From NCBI GenBank assembly GCA_964442285.1, contig CAYTZH010000027.1:1-64000 (forward strand): a DNA stretch of 64,000 bases. Direction: 5' to 3'. The notes under the pieces were generated by a model. The model did no database searches, was not told the origin of the DNA, and saw only the letters and a program-made list of their open reading frames with translations. The DNA is from CAYTZH01 sp964442285. GTDB lineage: Bacteria > Myxococcota_A > UBA9160 > JAFDET01. Shown piece after piece: positions 9,853 to 17,424 of the stretch (position 1 is the first letter of the stretch; every line of letters begins with the position of its first letter). The position numbers were made by a program, and so were the translations under genes.

Positions 9853-10878
9853 TCAGCTGGCGATGAAGCGCCGGAGCGGCGGCCCGGCGATGGCGGTGAG
9901 GCCCACCGGCAGGCGGGTCCAGATCGACGCCAGGCGGCGCAGGAGGCCGCTCTCACCCGGGGAACGCATCCCGGTGACGGAGCCGTCAGGGGCGAGCCGC
10001 AGCCAGGCCAGGGGGCGCTCCTCCGCCCCCCAGCCCTTCTTGAAACGGTGGGTCCCGCCCCCGGCGGGCGAGCGCCCGAAGTCGAACCACCCGGCCCCGG
10101 ACGCCACGGCCCAGCGGATCGCCTCCCAGTAGATGAGGTTGTTGGGACAGCGGGCCCGCTCGGCGCGCAGGGTGGAGGCCCAGGGCACCGTCACCCCGCC
10201 GGCGTAGCGGATGGCGACGAGCCCGCCGACCGGGCGGTCGCCGTCGGCGACGACGACGAAGCGCAGCCGCTCGCCGAAGGCGTGGGCCGCCTCGCGGTAG
10301 AAGGCGGCGGCGTGCACCGGGGAGCCCAGGTCGCGCATGTTCTCCCGGAAGGGGCGGTAGAAGCCCTCGAAGGGGTCTGCCTCGGCGATCGCGAGCCCCT
10401 CGCGCTCCGCCTTGCGCGTCTGGTTGCGCACCTTGGCCGGGAAGGCCGACCACTGGGCCTCGGCGTCCCGTGCCAGGGGAAGCACCATGTCCACCCGGTC
10501 CACCGGCGGCGCCGCGGGCCCGGCCTGGAGCGGCGCGGGCTGGCGGAGCTCGAGGGCCCGGGCGCCGTCGGCGCGGGCGAGCTCCAGCGCCGCTCCGAGC
10601 AGGGCACGCTCCGCCTCGGCCCCGTCGGCCAGGATGCCGCCGGCGTCCAGATACGGCACCGAGACGAGCTCCCGCACGCCGCGGAGCGTCCGGAACCGGA
10701 ACAGGGGCAGCACGCCGCGCAGACCGCCGTCTCGCGCGGCCAGGTAGCAGGGGACGAGGCGGTAGGCGCGGCGCAGGATCCCGCACCAGGCCCCGGCGTG
10801 GGCCAGCGTGGCGTCCGGGCGCGACTCGACGAACGCGTCCCACTCCGGCCCCGGTGCCTCGACCGCCTCCACCCGCAT
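9853..10878 (-). CDS. FemAB-like acyltransferase, XrtA/PEP-CTERM-associated (TIGR03019 type)
   Basis: 341 aa. It has the paired GNAT-like domains of FemAB/BioF2-type proteins, with a first half ending around PAPLQAG and a second half carrying FPAKVRNQTRKAEREG, SPVHAAAFYREAA and the C-terminal WFDFGRSPAGGGTHRFKKGWGA. These phrases match the FemAB family found beside XrtA exosortase and exopolysaccharide genes. The presumed chemistry is aminoacyl transfer to an amine, but the acceptor is unknown. ATG 10878 is supported by TATACT placed eight bases before it. The gene is divergent from the exporter lipoprotein gene. Confidence 0.83.
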   Translation of the reverse strand: MRVEAVEAPGPEWDAFVESRPDATLAHAGAWCGILRRAYRLVPCYLAARDGGLRGVLPLFRFRTLRGVRELVSVPYLDAGGILADGAEAERALLGAALELARADGARALELRQPAPLQAGPAAPPVDRVDMVLPLARDAEAQWSAFPAKVRNQTRKAEREGLAIAEADPFEGFYRPFRENMRDLGSPVHAAAFYREAAHAFGERLRFVVVADGDRPVGGLVAIRYAGGVTVPWASTLRAERARCPNNLIYWEAIRWAVASGAGWFDFGRSPAGGGTHRFKKGWGAEERPLAWLRLAPDGSVTGMRSPGESGLLRRLASIWTRLPVGLTAIAGPPLRRFIAS

Positions 10879-10886
10879 GGCGCCGC

Positions 10887-10892
10887 AGTATA
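10887..10892 (-). promoter_or_regulatory. -10 box of a probable leaderless femAB-like promoter
   Basis: TATACT on the minus strand (five of six consensus bases) with eight bases to the ATG at 10878. There is no ribosome-binding site in those eight bases. No -35 match is seen. Confidence 0.5.
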
Positions 10893-10928
10893 GGCGTCCT
10901 GGACGCCCTTCCCGCCGCCCTCGCGAGC

Positions 10929-10934
10929 TATCGT
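10929..10934 (+). promoter_or_regulatory. possible -10 box for the exopolysaccharide exporter gene
   Basis: TATCGT, which would give a leader of about 37 bases containing AGAAGGGA before ATG 10978. It lies back to back with the minus-strand TATACT at 10887-10892, so the two divergent promoters would share about 40 bases. Confidence 0.35.
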
Positions 10935-10977
10935 GGCGGCCTCCGTTCGCCATCAAGCCTAGAAGGGATCCAGCATC

Positions 10978-11742
10978 ATGCGCGCACTGGTTCGTCATCC
11001 GCTCCACGTCCTGCTCGTCGTCGTCGGCCTGGGCTCGGTCGCCTGTGCCACCCCGGTGGGCTCTCCCAAGGCCGGACCGGTCGCGGGCCCGGCCGACGTG
11101 TACCGGGTCAACCCTCCCGACACCCTCCAGATCTCGGTCCTGCCCGAGCCGGAGATCAAGTCGACGGTCACCGTCCGGCCCGACGGAATGATCACCGTCG
11201 ACCTGGTCGGCGACCTGCCCGCGGCGGGCCGCACGGTCGAGGAGATCGCGGCGGACATCGAGCAGAAGCTCGCCCGCTACAAGCGGGACGCGCGGGTGAC
11301 CGTGTTCCTGGCGCGCGCCGCGAGCACCTCGATCACGATCCTCGGCGAGGTCGGGGCCAAGACCACCTTCCCGCTGCCCCGGGAGACCCGGCTGATCGAG
11401 GCCATGGGGGCGGTGGGCGGCTGGAGCGACTTCGCCGCCAGCCGCCGGGTGCGGATCATCCGTACGGCCGGCCCCACCCCGCAGATCCTCAAGGCCGACC
11501 TCGAGGCGATCATCCGGGGCGACCTGCGGACCAACTACGTGCTCCGGGGCGGCGACCTCATCATCGTGCCGCGCTCCGTCGGGGCGTCCATCGGCTACGC
11601 CATCCGCGAGTTCCTCTTCCCGGTCCAGGCGCTCTTCGGCCTGGCGGCTCAGGGCGGCAGTGCGGCCCTGGCCGTCCAGACCGGCGGCGCCAGCCTCGGC
11701 GCGGCCAACGCGGCCGGCGCCATTCTCAGCGGCGCCCAGTAG
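10978..11742 (+). CDS. polysaccharide export lipoprotein (Wza family)
   Basis: 254 aa. The N-terminus is a lipoprotein signal with lipobox LGSVAC (Cys 23). The Poly_export domain follows (DVYRVNPPDTLQISVLPEPE ... VTVRPDGMITVDLVGDLPAAGRT), then an SLBB-type domain (STSITILGEVGAKTTFPL ... IRTAG) and a C-terminal segment rich in small residues that may form the outer-membrane helix of the octameric channel. It is shorter than E. coli Wza (about 379 aa), as is usual for exosortase-linked versions. It carries polysaccharide across the outer membrane in partnership with the Wzz/kinase protein encoded at 15030. A strong hairpin follows its stop. Confidence 0.9.
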   Translation: MRALVRHPLHVLLVVVGLGSVACATPVGSPKAGPVAGPADVYRVNPPDTLQISVLPEPEIKSTVTVRPDGMITVDLVGDLPAAGRTVEEIAADIEQKLARYKRDARVTVFLARAASTSITILGEVGAKTTFPLPRETRLIEAMGAVGGWSDFAASRRVRIIRTAGPTPQILKADLEAIIRGDLRTNYVLRGGDLIIVPRSVGASIGYAIREFLFPVQALFGLAAQGGSAALAVQTGGASLGAANAAGAILSGAQ

Positions 11743-11746
11743 TCCC

Positions 11747-11777
11747 GAGGGGAGGGGTCTTCCGGACCCCTCCCCTC
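11747..11777 (+). terminator. strong hairpin after the exporter gene
   Basis: A perfect 13-bp stem (11747-11759 with 11765-11777) and a five-base loop start four bases after the stop codon. No T-tract follows, so it may be a weak or Rho-assisted terminator, or an mRNA-stabilising end, rather than a classic intrinsic terminator. Confidence 0.6.
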
Positions 11778-11897
11778 CCGCACTCCCCGTCTCCCGCCCC
11801 GGACCGGTGAGCCCCGTCACACGGTGGCCCGCCGAATCTGCGGATAAGACCAGCGGAGGGGCAACCGGGGCCTTCCGAGGCCCGGACGGGGGGAGAG

Positions 11898-12332
11898 ATG
11901 ATGCGAAGGCTTCGCAGGGCGGCCCTGGGCCTCCTGATCGGCGCGCTCGTCGTACCGCTGGGCGGCTGCGACTGGGCCGCCTTCAACATCCGGATCAGCG
12001 ACTTCGACTCCTCGCTCGTCGAGGGGATCTCACTGTGGCGGGTCGATGCCCGGGGCAATCCCGTCGAGCGGACCTACGAGGTGGTCCTCGAAGCGCCGTA
12101 CATCTACGGCGCCGGCGAGGAGTGGCTCGAGTACTCCGTGCAGCGCGTGGACACGGGAGAGCGCCTGTTCGAGGCCCACGTCCGTCTGCAGCGGGACCTC
12201 ACGGACCCGGACCGGGTGACCCTGCATCTCCTCCTGGCCCGCAACGACGGCAGTCCGCTGGCCGACTACGGGCTCAGCGTCTTCAACGCCAGCGGCGACT
12301 CGGCGCTGACCCTGAATACGATCCAGTTCTGA
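11898..12332 (+). CDS. small lipoprotein of unknown function
   Basis: 144 aa. The signal peptide ends in lipobox VPLGGC (Cys 24 or so), predicting an acylated periplasmic or outer-membrane protein. The mature part is short, beta-rich in appearance and without cysteines or known motifs; I do not recognise a family. Position between the exporter lipoprotein and the EpsB-type transferase suggests an accessory to polysaccharide export, which is inference. Two ATGs at 11898 and 11901 are both usable, after a GGGGGGAGAG run. About 300 bases of structured non-coding sequence follow. Confidence 0.75.
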   Translation: MMRRLRRAALGLLIGALVVPLGGCDWAAFNIRISDFDSSLVEGISLWRVDARGNPVERTYEVVLEAPYIYGAGEEWLEYSVQRVDTGERLFEAHVRLQRDLTDPDRVTLHLLLARNDGSPLADYGLSVFNASGDSALTLNTIQF

Positions 12333-12343
12333 CCCGTCCAGTC

Positions 12344-12383
12344 CTGCACCGTCCGACGGTGCGCTGCACCGTTCGACGGTGCG
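12344..12383. repeat. two adjacent 20-bp palindromic units
   Basis: Units 12344-12363 and 12364-12383 are identical except for one loop base (C or T). Each holds an inverted repeat GCACCGT / ACGGTGC with a three-base centre. They could be paired operator sites for a dimeric regulator or twin RNA hairpins. Confidence 0.8.
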
Positions 12384-12437
12384 GCGGCGCTCTCCCGCGC
12401 GGGACTCCCCGCGGGCGAGGGCTGCGCTACTGGGGTG

Positions 12438-12454
12438 AAACCCCGAGGGGTTTT
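12438..12454 (+). terminator. possible terminator with competing upstream pairing
   Basis: AAACCC-CGAG-GGGTTT followed by one further T can form a terminator-like hairpin. The same CCCC (12441-12444) can instead pair with GGGG at 12432-12435, giving two exclusive structures. The rest of the 12333-12635 gap holds another small inverted repeat (GTCCG/CGGAC near 12479-12491) and no gene that I can support. Confidence 0.4.
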
Positions 12455-12635
12455 GCGCTCGGCGACGCAGGGGCGTACAGTCCGCCTCGGACGGGGCTTG
12501 ACGCGCAGCGGCACGAGGGGCTCCCGAACCGTGCCGCCGAGTTGAAGCGGACGCGTGGACCGAAGGTCACCTTGATCGCAGGCGGGGCCACTCACCCCCG
12601 CTTGCGCGTGGTCCCTTCCCGCGCCGGGTGGCCGG

Positions 12636-14012
12636 ATGCGTTACTACCTGCTGAACCTCTATCTCGGTCGCGTGCTGGTCGCCGCCGCACTCGATTTGAG
12701 CTGCTTCCTGGTCGCCGCGTCTGTGACCTGGATCACGCTCTCTCCCCCGTTCAGCCTCGCCGAGTACGCGATCGGCTGCGGGGTGGCGAGCCTCTTCCTC
12801 TTCGTCGCGCTCTACTACGCCGACGCCTACGGCCTGAAGGTGATAGGCAGCGGCCGGCGGACCCTGCGCTCCGCCCTGGGCGCCGTGGGGGTACTCTCCC
12901 TGCTGGCGCTCGCCGCCTTCGTGCTCTTCGAGCTTCCGGCCCGCACCGTGGAGACCGTCGCCCACACCGCGGGGCTCGGCTTCCCCATGCTGCTCGCCGG
13001 GCGGCTGCTGTTCCGCGCGGTGTCCTCCCGGCCCCGGTTCAGCCAGCGGGTCCTCATCGTGGGCACCAGCGATCTGGCCCTCGCCATCGCCCGGGCGGTG
13101 CGGGAGCGGCGCAACCTCGGCACCGAGGTGGCGGGCTTCCTCTCCGACGACTTCGACGACCAGGGCGCCTGGCTCGAGGGCTTCCCGGTGCTCGGCCGGG
13201 TGCACGAGATCGAGAAGATCCTGGAGCGGGAGACGATCGGCCGCGTGGTGGTCGCGTCGAAGCGCCGCGACGAGTACTTCCCGGCCCAGGAGCTCCTGGA
13301 GGCCAAGCTCTCGGGGCGGCGGGTCGAGTCGGGCGTCGCTTTCTACGAGCGGGTCACCGGCCGCATCTACCTGCGCGACCTGCGGGCGAGCTACCTGATC
13401 TTCAGCGAGGGCTTCCGCTCCGGCCGGCTCTCCCTCCTCGCCAAGCGCGCCATCGACGTCGTGGGCGCCGGCCTGGGCCTGCTGCTCCTCTGGCCGATCC
13501 TGCTGGCGGCCGCGATCGCCGTGAAGCTCGACTCGCCGGGACCGATCTTCTTCACCCAGGAGCGCGTGGGGCGCCGGGGTCGCATCTACCGCCTGTACAA
13601 GCTGCGCTCCATGCGCCACGAGGCCGAGTCCGAGACGGGCCCCGCCTGGGCCGTGCCGGACGATGCGCGGATGACGCGGGTGGGCCGGCTGCTGCGCCGC
13701 ACACGGCTCGACGAGGTCCCGCAGCTCTGGAACGTCCTCCGCGGGGAGATGGCCCTGGTGGGGCCGCGCCCGGAGCGCCCGGAGTTCGTGCGGCCCCTCG
13801 CCGAGCGCTATCCGTACTTCCGGCTCCGCTTCGCGCTTCCCCCGGGCATCACGGGCTGGGCCCAGATCCGCCAGGGCTACGTCAACGACGTGTCGGCCTG
13901 GGAGGACAAGCTCGCCCTCGACCTCTACTACATGAAGTACCGCTCCCTGCTCATGGACGTGTTGATCCTCTGGAAGACCCTGAAGACCGTCTTCCTGATG
14001 AGCGGGGTCTAG
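12636..14012 (+). CDS. EpsB-type undecaprenyl-phosphate sugar phosphotransferase (TIGR03013, XrtA-associated)
   Basis: 458 aa. Four or five N-terminal membrane segments, a CoA-binding-like nucleotide domain (QRVLIVGTSDLA), a further membrane helix near residue 275-295, and the bacterial sugar transferase domain with KLRSMRHEAESETGPAWA, the RLGR-type RRTRLDEVPQLWNVLRGEM and GPRPERPEF motifs. It transfers a sugar-1-phosphate to undecaprenyl phosphate, the first committed step of the repeat unit. The full-length layout and ending match the TIGR03013 group found with XrtA. Its stop overlaps the GTG of the deacetylase gene by one base (TAGTG), so the two are probably translationally coupled. Confidence 0.92.
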   Translation: MRYYLLNLYLGRVLVAAALDLSCFLVAASVTWITLSPPFSLAEYAIGCGVASLFLFVALYYADAYGLKVIGSGRRTLRSALGAVGVLSLLALAAFVLFELPARTVETVAHTAGLGFPMLLAGRLLFRAVSSRPRFSQRVLIVGTSDLALAIARAVRERRNLGTEVAGFLSDDFDDQGAWLEGFPVLGRVHEIEKILERETIGRVVVASKRRDEYFPAQELLEAKLSGRRVESGVAFYERVTGRIYLRDLRASYLIFSEGFRSGRLSLLAKRAIDVVGAGLGLLLLWPILLAAAIAVKLDSPGPIFFTQERVGRRGRIYRLYKLRSMRHEAESETGPAWAVPDDARMTRVGRLLRRTRLDEVPQLWNVLRGEMALVGPRPERPEFVRPLAERYPYFRLRFALPPGITGWAQIRQGYVNDVSAWEDKLALDLYYMKYRSLLMDVLILWKTLKTVFLMSGV

Positions 14013-14926
14013 TGCCCGAGGCTCCCCTCAACGCGCTCAGCGTGGACCTCGAGGAGTGGTTCCAGGTATCGAACTTCGACGGCGTGCTCGATCGCAGCCG
14101 CTGGGACGCCCTGCCCTCGCGGGTGGAGGCGGCGACGGAGCGGCTCCTCGACGCCTTCGACGGCCACGACTGCCGGGCGACCTTCTTCGTCCTGGGCTGG
14201 GTCGCAGAGCGCCAGCCGTCCCTGGTCCGCCGCCTCGCCGACCGGGGCCACGAAATCGCCTGCCACGGCTATGGCCACGAGCTGGTCTACGACCTCGGGC
14301 CCGAGCGCTTTCGCGGCGACCTGCGCCGCGCCGTCTCCGCCATCGAGGACGCCGTGGGCGCCCCGGTCCGCGGCTACCGCGCCCCCAGCTACTCGATCAC
14401 GACGCGCTCGCTCTGGGCGCTGCGGGTTCTCGCGGACGAGGGCTTCCGCTACGACTCGTCGATCTTCCCGATCCGGCACCCCCGCTACGGCATCCCGAGC
14501 TTCTGCCCCGAGCCCGTGGCGCTGGACCTGGGCGAAGGGGCCTCGATCTGCGAGTTCCCGCTCACCACTTTGGACCTGGGACCGCTGCGCCTGCCCCTGG
14601 CCGGCGGGGCGTACCTGCGCTTCCTCCCCCCCGCGGTGTTCCACTGGGGGCTGGGGCGCCGGGTACGGGCCGGGGCGCCCACGGTGCTCTACCTGCACCC
14701 CTGGGAGATCGACCCGGGTCAGCCGCGCCAGGACGTGGGCTGGCGGGTCCGCGTGAACCACTACTACAACCTGGCGCGCACCGAGGGCCGCCTGCGGCGG
14801 CTCCTGTCCCGCTTCGCCTACGCCCCCCTGCGCGACGTCCTCTCGGCGCTCTCCGAGGCCCAGCGCCTGCCGCGTCGTCCCCTGGACGAGGCCCTGGGGG
14901 GCGCGCTGCCGGTCGCCTGCGCGTGA
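14012..14926 (+). CDS. XrtA-system polysaccharide deacetylase (TIGR03006 type)
   Basis: 304 aa NodB-homology enzyme, predicted to remove acetyl groups from the growing polysaccharide. Motifs: SVDLEEWFQ at the N-terminus (first catalytic/metal Asp), HEIACHGYGHE (metal His pair), RGYRAPSYSI, and LHPWEID near the C-terminus. The SVDVEEWF-type opening and HPWE are typical of the PEP-CTERM-linked group. No signal peptide is visible, so it probably acts on lipid-linked or cytoplasmic-face substrate, or is exported in an unrecognised way. GTG 14012 overlaps the preceding stop and gives the conserved N-terminus directly. Confidence 0.9.
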   Translation: MPEAPLNALSVDLEEWFQVSNFDGVLDRSRWDALPSRVEAATERLLDAFDGHDCRATFFVLGWVAERQPSLVRRLADRGHEIACHGYGHELVYDLGPERFRGDLRRAVSAIEDAVGAPVRGYRAPSYSITTRSLWALRVLADEGFRYDSSIFPIRHPRYGIPSFCPEPVALDLGEGASICEFPLTTLDLGPLRLPLAGGAYLRFLPPAVFHWGLGRRVRAGAPTVLYLHPWEIDPGQPRQDVGWRVRVNHYYNLARTEGRLRRLLSRFAYAPLRDVLSALSEAQRLPRRPLDEALGGALPVACA

Positions 14927-15029
14927 TCCGCACTCTTTCGAAGTCGTTCGTTACTCTTCGGGTCGGCGGAGCCACTCAGGAGGAGACCGGCGCATCCAGC
15001 CGGCGAGGTCCCAGCGTGGCAGGCAGGTC

Positions 15030-17207
15030 ATGACGGAGCAAGCCGAGCCGAGCCAGTCGATCCAGCTCGACGACATCCTCGAGATCCTGGAGCGACGCAA
15101 GTTCTGGATCCTCGCCGGGCTGGCCGTGGGGATGCTGCTGGGCGGGGCGGTCTATCTGGCCCTCCCGCGCAGCTACACCTCCAGCACCACGCTCCTGGTG
15201 GAGCCCCAGGAGATCCCGAAGAAGTTCATCGAGACCACCGTCACGGTAGGCATCAAGCAGCGCCTGGACACCCTCCAGGAGCGCGTCACCAGCTACTCGA
15301 ACCTGCTCACGGTCATCGAGCGGGTGGGCGCGGAGGCCCTCGCACCGGAGACCGAGGCGAGCACCGAGGATCTGATGGCGATCATCCGCCGCAACCTCGG
15401 TGTCGCCCTGGGCGCGCGGCAGCGGGGCAACCCCGCCGTCTTCAACATCACCTACACGCATCCGGATCCGAGCGTGGCGGCCCAGGTGGCCCGCGAGGTG
15501 GCGGACCTGTTCATCACCGAGAACATCAAGGAGCGCGCCCGTCAGGCGGAGGCGACGGCCTCCTTTTTGGACGACGAGCTCACCCGGGTGCAGCGCGAGG
15601 TCGAACGACGCGAGGAGGAGATCCGGCACTTCAAGCAGGAGGGGCTCGGCGCGCTTCCGTCGCAGCTCTCGGCCAACCTGCGCGAGCTGGATCGGCTCAA
15701 CAGCAGCCTCGAGGCCAACGACGAGGCCCAGCTGAAGCTCCGCGAGAAGCTGACCACCCTGCGTTCCCAGCTCGCGGCCGTCGCCTCGGGCTCCGCCTCG
15801 GCGACCTTGAACCTGCAGCCCCGCGGCAAGGCCGCCATTCTCGAGCAGACGCGCAGCCAGCTGGTGCTGGCCCGGCGCGTCTACACCGACGAGCATCCCA
15901 ACGTGATCCGGCTGCAGGCGGAGATCGAACGGCTCGAGCGGGAGGTGGCGGAGGAGGCGAGTCGCGCGGCGGCGGGCGACGCCACCCAGGCGGATCCGGC
16001 CACCCTGCCCCTGCGCCGCGAGATCGACCAGCTCGAGCTCGACCTGGCGGCGCGGGAGCGGGAACGGCAACGCCTGCGCGAGCGGCTGGCGCTGGTGGAG
16101 GACCGGGTCGAGCGGACGCCGAAGCTCGAGGCCGAGCTCGCGACGCTCACCCGCGACTACGACAACCTCCGGGGCAGCTACGCCCGCCTGCTGGGCAAGA
16201 AACGCGAGGCCTCGCTCGCCCGCAATCTCGAGGTGGCCCAGAAGGGCGAGCGCTTCAAGGTCCTGCGTCCCGCCCGACCGCCGCGCACCCCTTCGTTCCC
16301 GGACCCCCTGCTCCTGCTGGGTGGCGGTGCCGGGCTGGGCCTGCTGGTGGTAGCGCTGCTGGTGGCGATCGCCGAGTTCCGCAATCCCTCGTTCCGCTCG
16401 ATCGCCCGGCTCTCGCGGACCCTCGGGCTGCCCGTGCTGGCCTCGGTGCCGCGGATCGAGCCCGAGCTGCTGGCCGCGGAGGAGACCCGCGGCGACGGGG
16501 AGCCAAGCGACGGGGTGGATCCGCTGCTCGTGGTGCACACGGCCCCGGACTCGGCGCCGGCCGAGCAGTACCGGGCCTTCGCACCGGTCTTCCTGGAGGA
16601 CGAGAAGCGCCGGGTGGTGCTGGTGACCAGCGCCGCGCGCGGCGACGGCAAGTCGGTCACCTGCTCGAATCTGGCCGTGACCGTCGCGCGGGACCTGAAC
16701 CGGCGGGTGCTGCTGATCGACGCCGACCTGCGCCGGCCGACGGCCCATCGCCTCCTGCGCCGGGGCCGCGAGCACGGGCTCTCCGACGTGCTCCAGGGCA
16801 GCGAGAGCCTCGAGGAGTGCGCGCAGTCGACCTCCGTGCCGAACCTGACGCTGCTGGCCGCCGGTCGCTCCGCCCGCAACCCGCTCGCCCTGCTGACCGA
16901 CAAGGCCTTCCTGGAGCTCATCGAGCAGGCCCGTCGCCAGTACGACGCCATCTTCATCGACTCGCCGCCGCTCATGCCCGTGGTCGACACGCGCTTCCTG
17001 AAGAAGCTCGCCGACATGGTCATCTTCGTGGTGCGCGCGGACTCGACGCCTCGCGAGGCCGTGGTGCGGTCGATGCAGGATCTGCGGGACGTGTCGGGGG
17101 TCGTCTTCAACGAGGTGAGCACCGGCTCCTTCCGCCGCTACTACTACTACGACGCCTACTCCCGCTACGCCTACGGCGAGGAGCCCGAGGAGCGGGGCGA
17201 TGGCTGA
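15030..17207 (+). CDS. fused chain-length determinant and BY-type tyrosine kinase (Wzz/Wzc-like)
   Basis: 725 aa inner-membrane protein that sets polysaccharide chain length and couples it to export. Order: Wzz domain with a first membrane helix (about 30-48), a long periplasmic coiled-coil region (about 170-400), second helix (about 425-447), then the cytoplasmic kinase with Walker A SAARGDGKS (near 533-541), Walker A-prime LLIDADLRRP and Walker B IFIDSPP. The C-terminus ends in a tyrosine cluster (YYYYDAYSRYAY, about 703-716), the autophosphorylation tail. In classical XrtA loci these are two separate proteins; here they are fused as in Wzc. The AGGAGGAG at 14978 is about 45 bases upstream, so the start may be less certain. 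It overlaps the next gene by eight bases. Confidence 0.93.
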   Translation: MTEQAEPSQSIQLDDILEILERRKFWILAGLAVGMLLGGAVYLALPRSYTSSTTLLVEPQEIPKKFIETTVTVGIKQRLDTLQERVTSYSNLLTVIERVGAEALAPETEASTEDLMAIIRRNLGVALGARQRGNPAVFNITYTHPDPSVAAQVAREVADLFITENIKERARQAEATASFLDDELTRVQREVERREEEIRHFKQEGLGALPSQLSANLRELDRLNSSLEANDEAQLKLREKLTTLRSQLAAVASGSASATLNLQPRGKAAILEQTRSQLVLARRVYTDEHPNVIRLQAEIERLEREVAEEASRAAAGDATQADPATLPLRREIDQLELDLAARERERQRLRERLALVEDRVERTPKLEAELATLTRDYDNLRGSYARLLGKKREASLARNLEVAQKGERFKVLRPARPPRTPSFPDPLLLLGGGAGLGLLVVALLVAIAEFRNPSFRSIARLSRTLGLPVLASVPRIEPELLAAEETRGDGEPSDGVDPLLVVHTAPDSAPAEQYRAFAPVFLEDEKRRVVLVTSAARGDGKSVTCSNLAVTVARDLNRRVLLIDADLRRPTAHRLLRRGREHGLSDVLQGSESLEECAQSTSVPNLTLLAAGRSARNPLALLTDKAFLELIEQARRQYDAIFIDSPPLMPVVDTRFLKKLADMVIFVVRADSTPREAVVRSMQDLRDVSGVVFNEVSTGSFRRYYYYDAYSRYAYGEEPEERGDG

Positions 17208-17424
17208 GCCTGAGCTGCTCACGACCGCCCAGGTGCTCGAGCTGCTCCAGATCGGCCGCACCAAGCTGTGGGAGCTCGTGCGCGACGGGGCGTTCCCCGC
17301 CTACCGCCTGGGCGAGGGCACGAGCGCCCCGCTCCGCTACCGGCGCAGCGACGTGCTCGGCTGGCTCGAGGGCAACCGGGTCCCCCAGACCCTCCGCGAG
17401 CCAGAGCCCCAAGCCGTCGAATGA
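17200..17424 (+). CDS. excisionase-like HTH DNA-binding protein
   Basis: 74 aa, one MerR/excisionase-type helix-turn-helix (HTH_17): LTTAQVLELLQIGRTKLWELVRDGAFPAYRLG, then a wing and RRSDVLGWLEG. Such small proteins bind DNA to direct recombination or, in many chromosomal cases, transcription. Here it sits inside the exopolysaccharide operon, overlapping the kinase gene by eight bases and the following membrane-protein gene by three (ATGA), and there is no integrase nearby. A local regulator of the operon is the simplest reading, not a phage remnant. Confidence 0.85.
   Translation: MAEPELLTTAQVLELLQIGRTKLWELVRDGAFPAYRLGEGTSAPLRYRRSDVLGWLEGNRVPQTLREPEPQAVE

Noticed and set aside
12344..12383. 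Possible CRISPR because of two palindromic repeats in tandem
   Set aside because: Only two units, directly adjacent with no spacer, and no cas gene in the window.
12333..12635. c-di-GMP (GEMM) or other known riboswitch in the long gap before the EpsB-type gene
   Set aside because: I could not match the conserved core of any class I know; only simple hairpins are supported.
17200..17424. Excisionase-like gene as sign of an integrated element
   Set aside because: No integrase, attachment-site pair or other phage gene; full overlap with operon genes points to a resident regulator.
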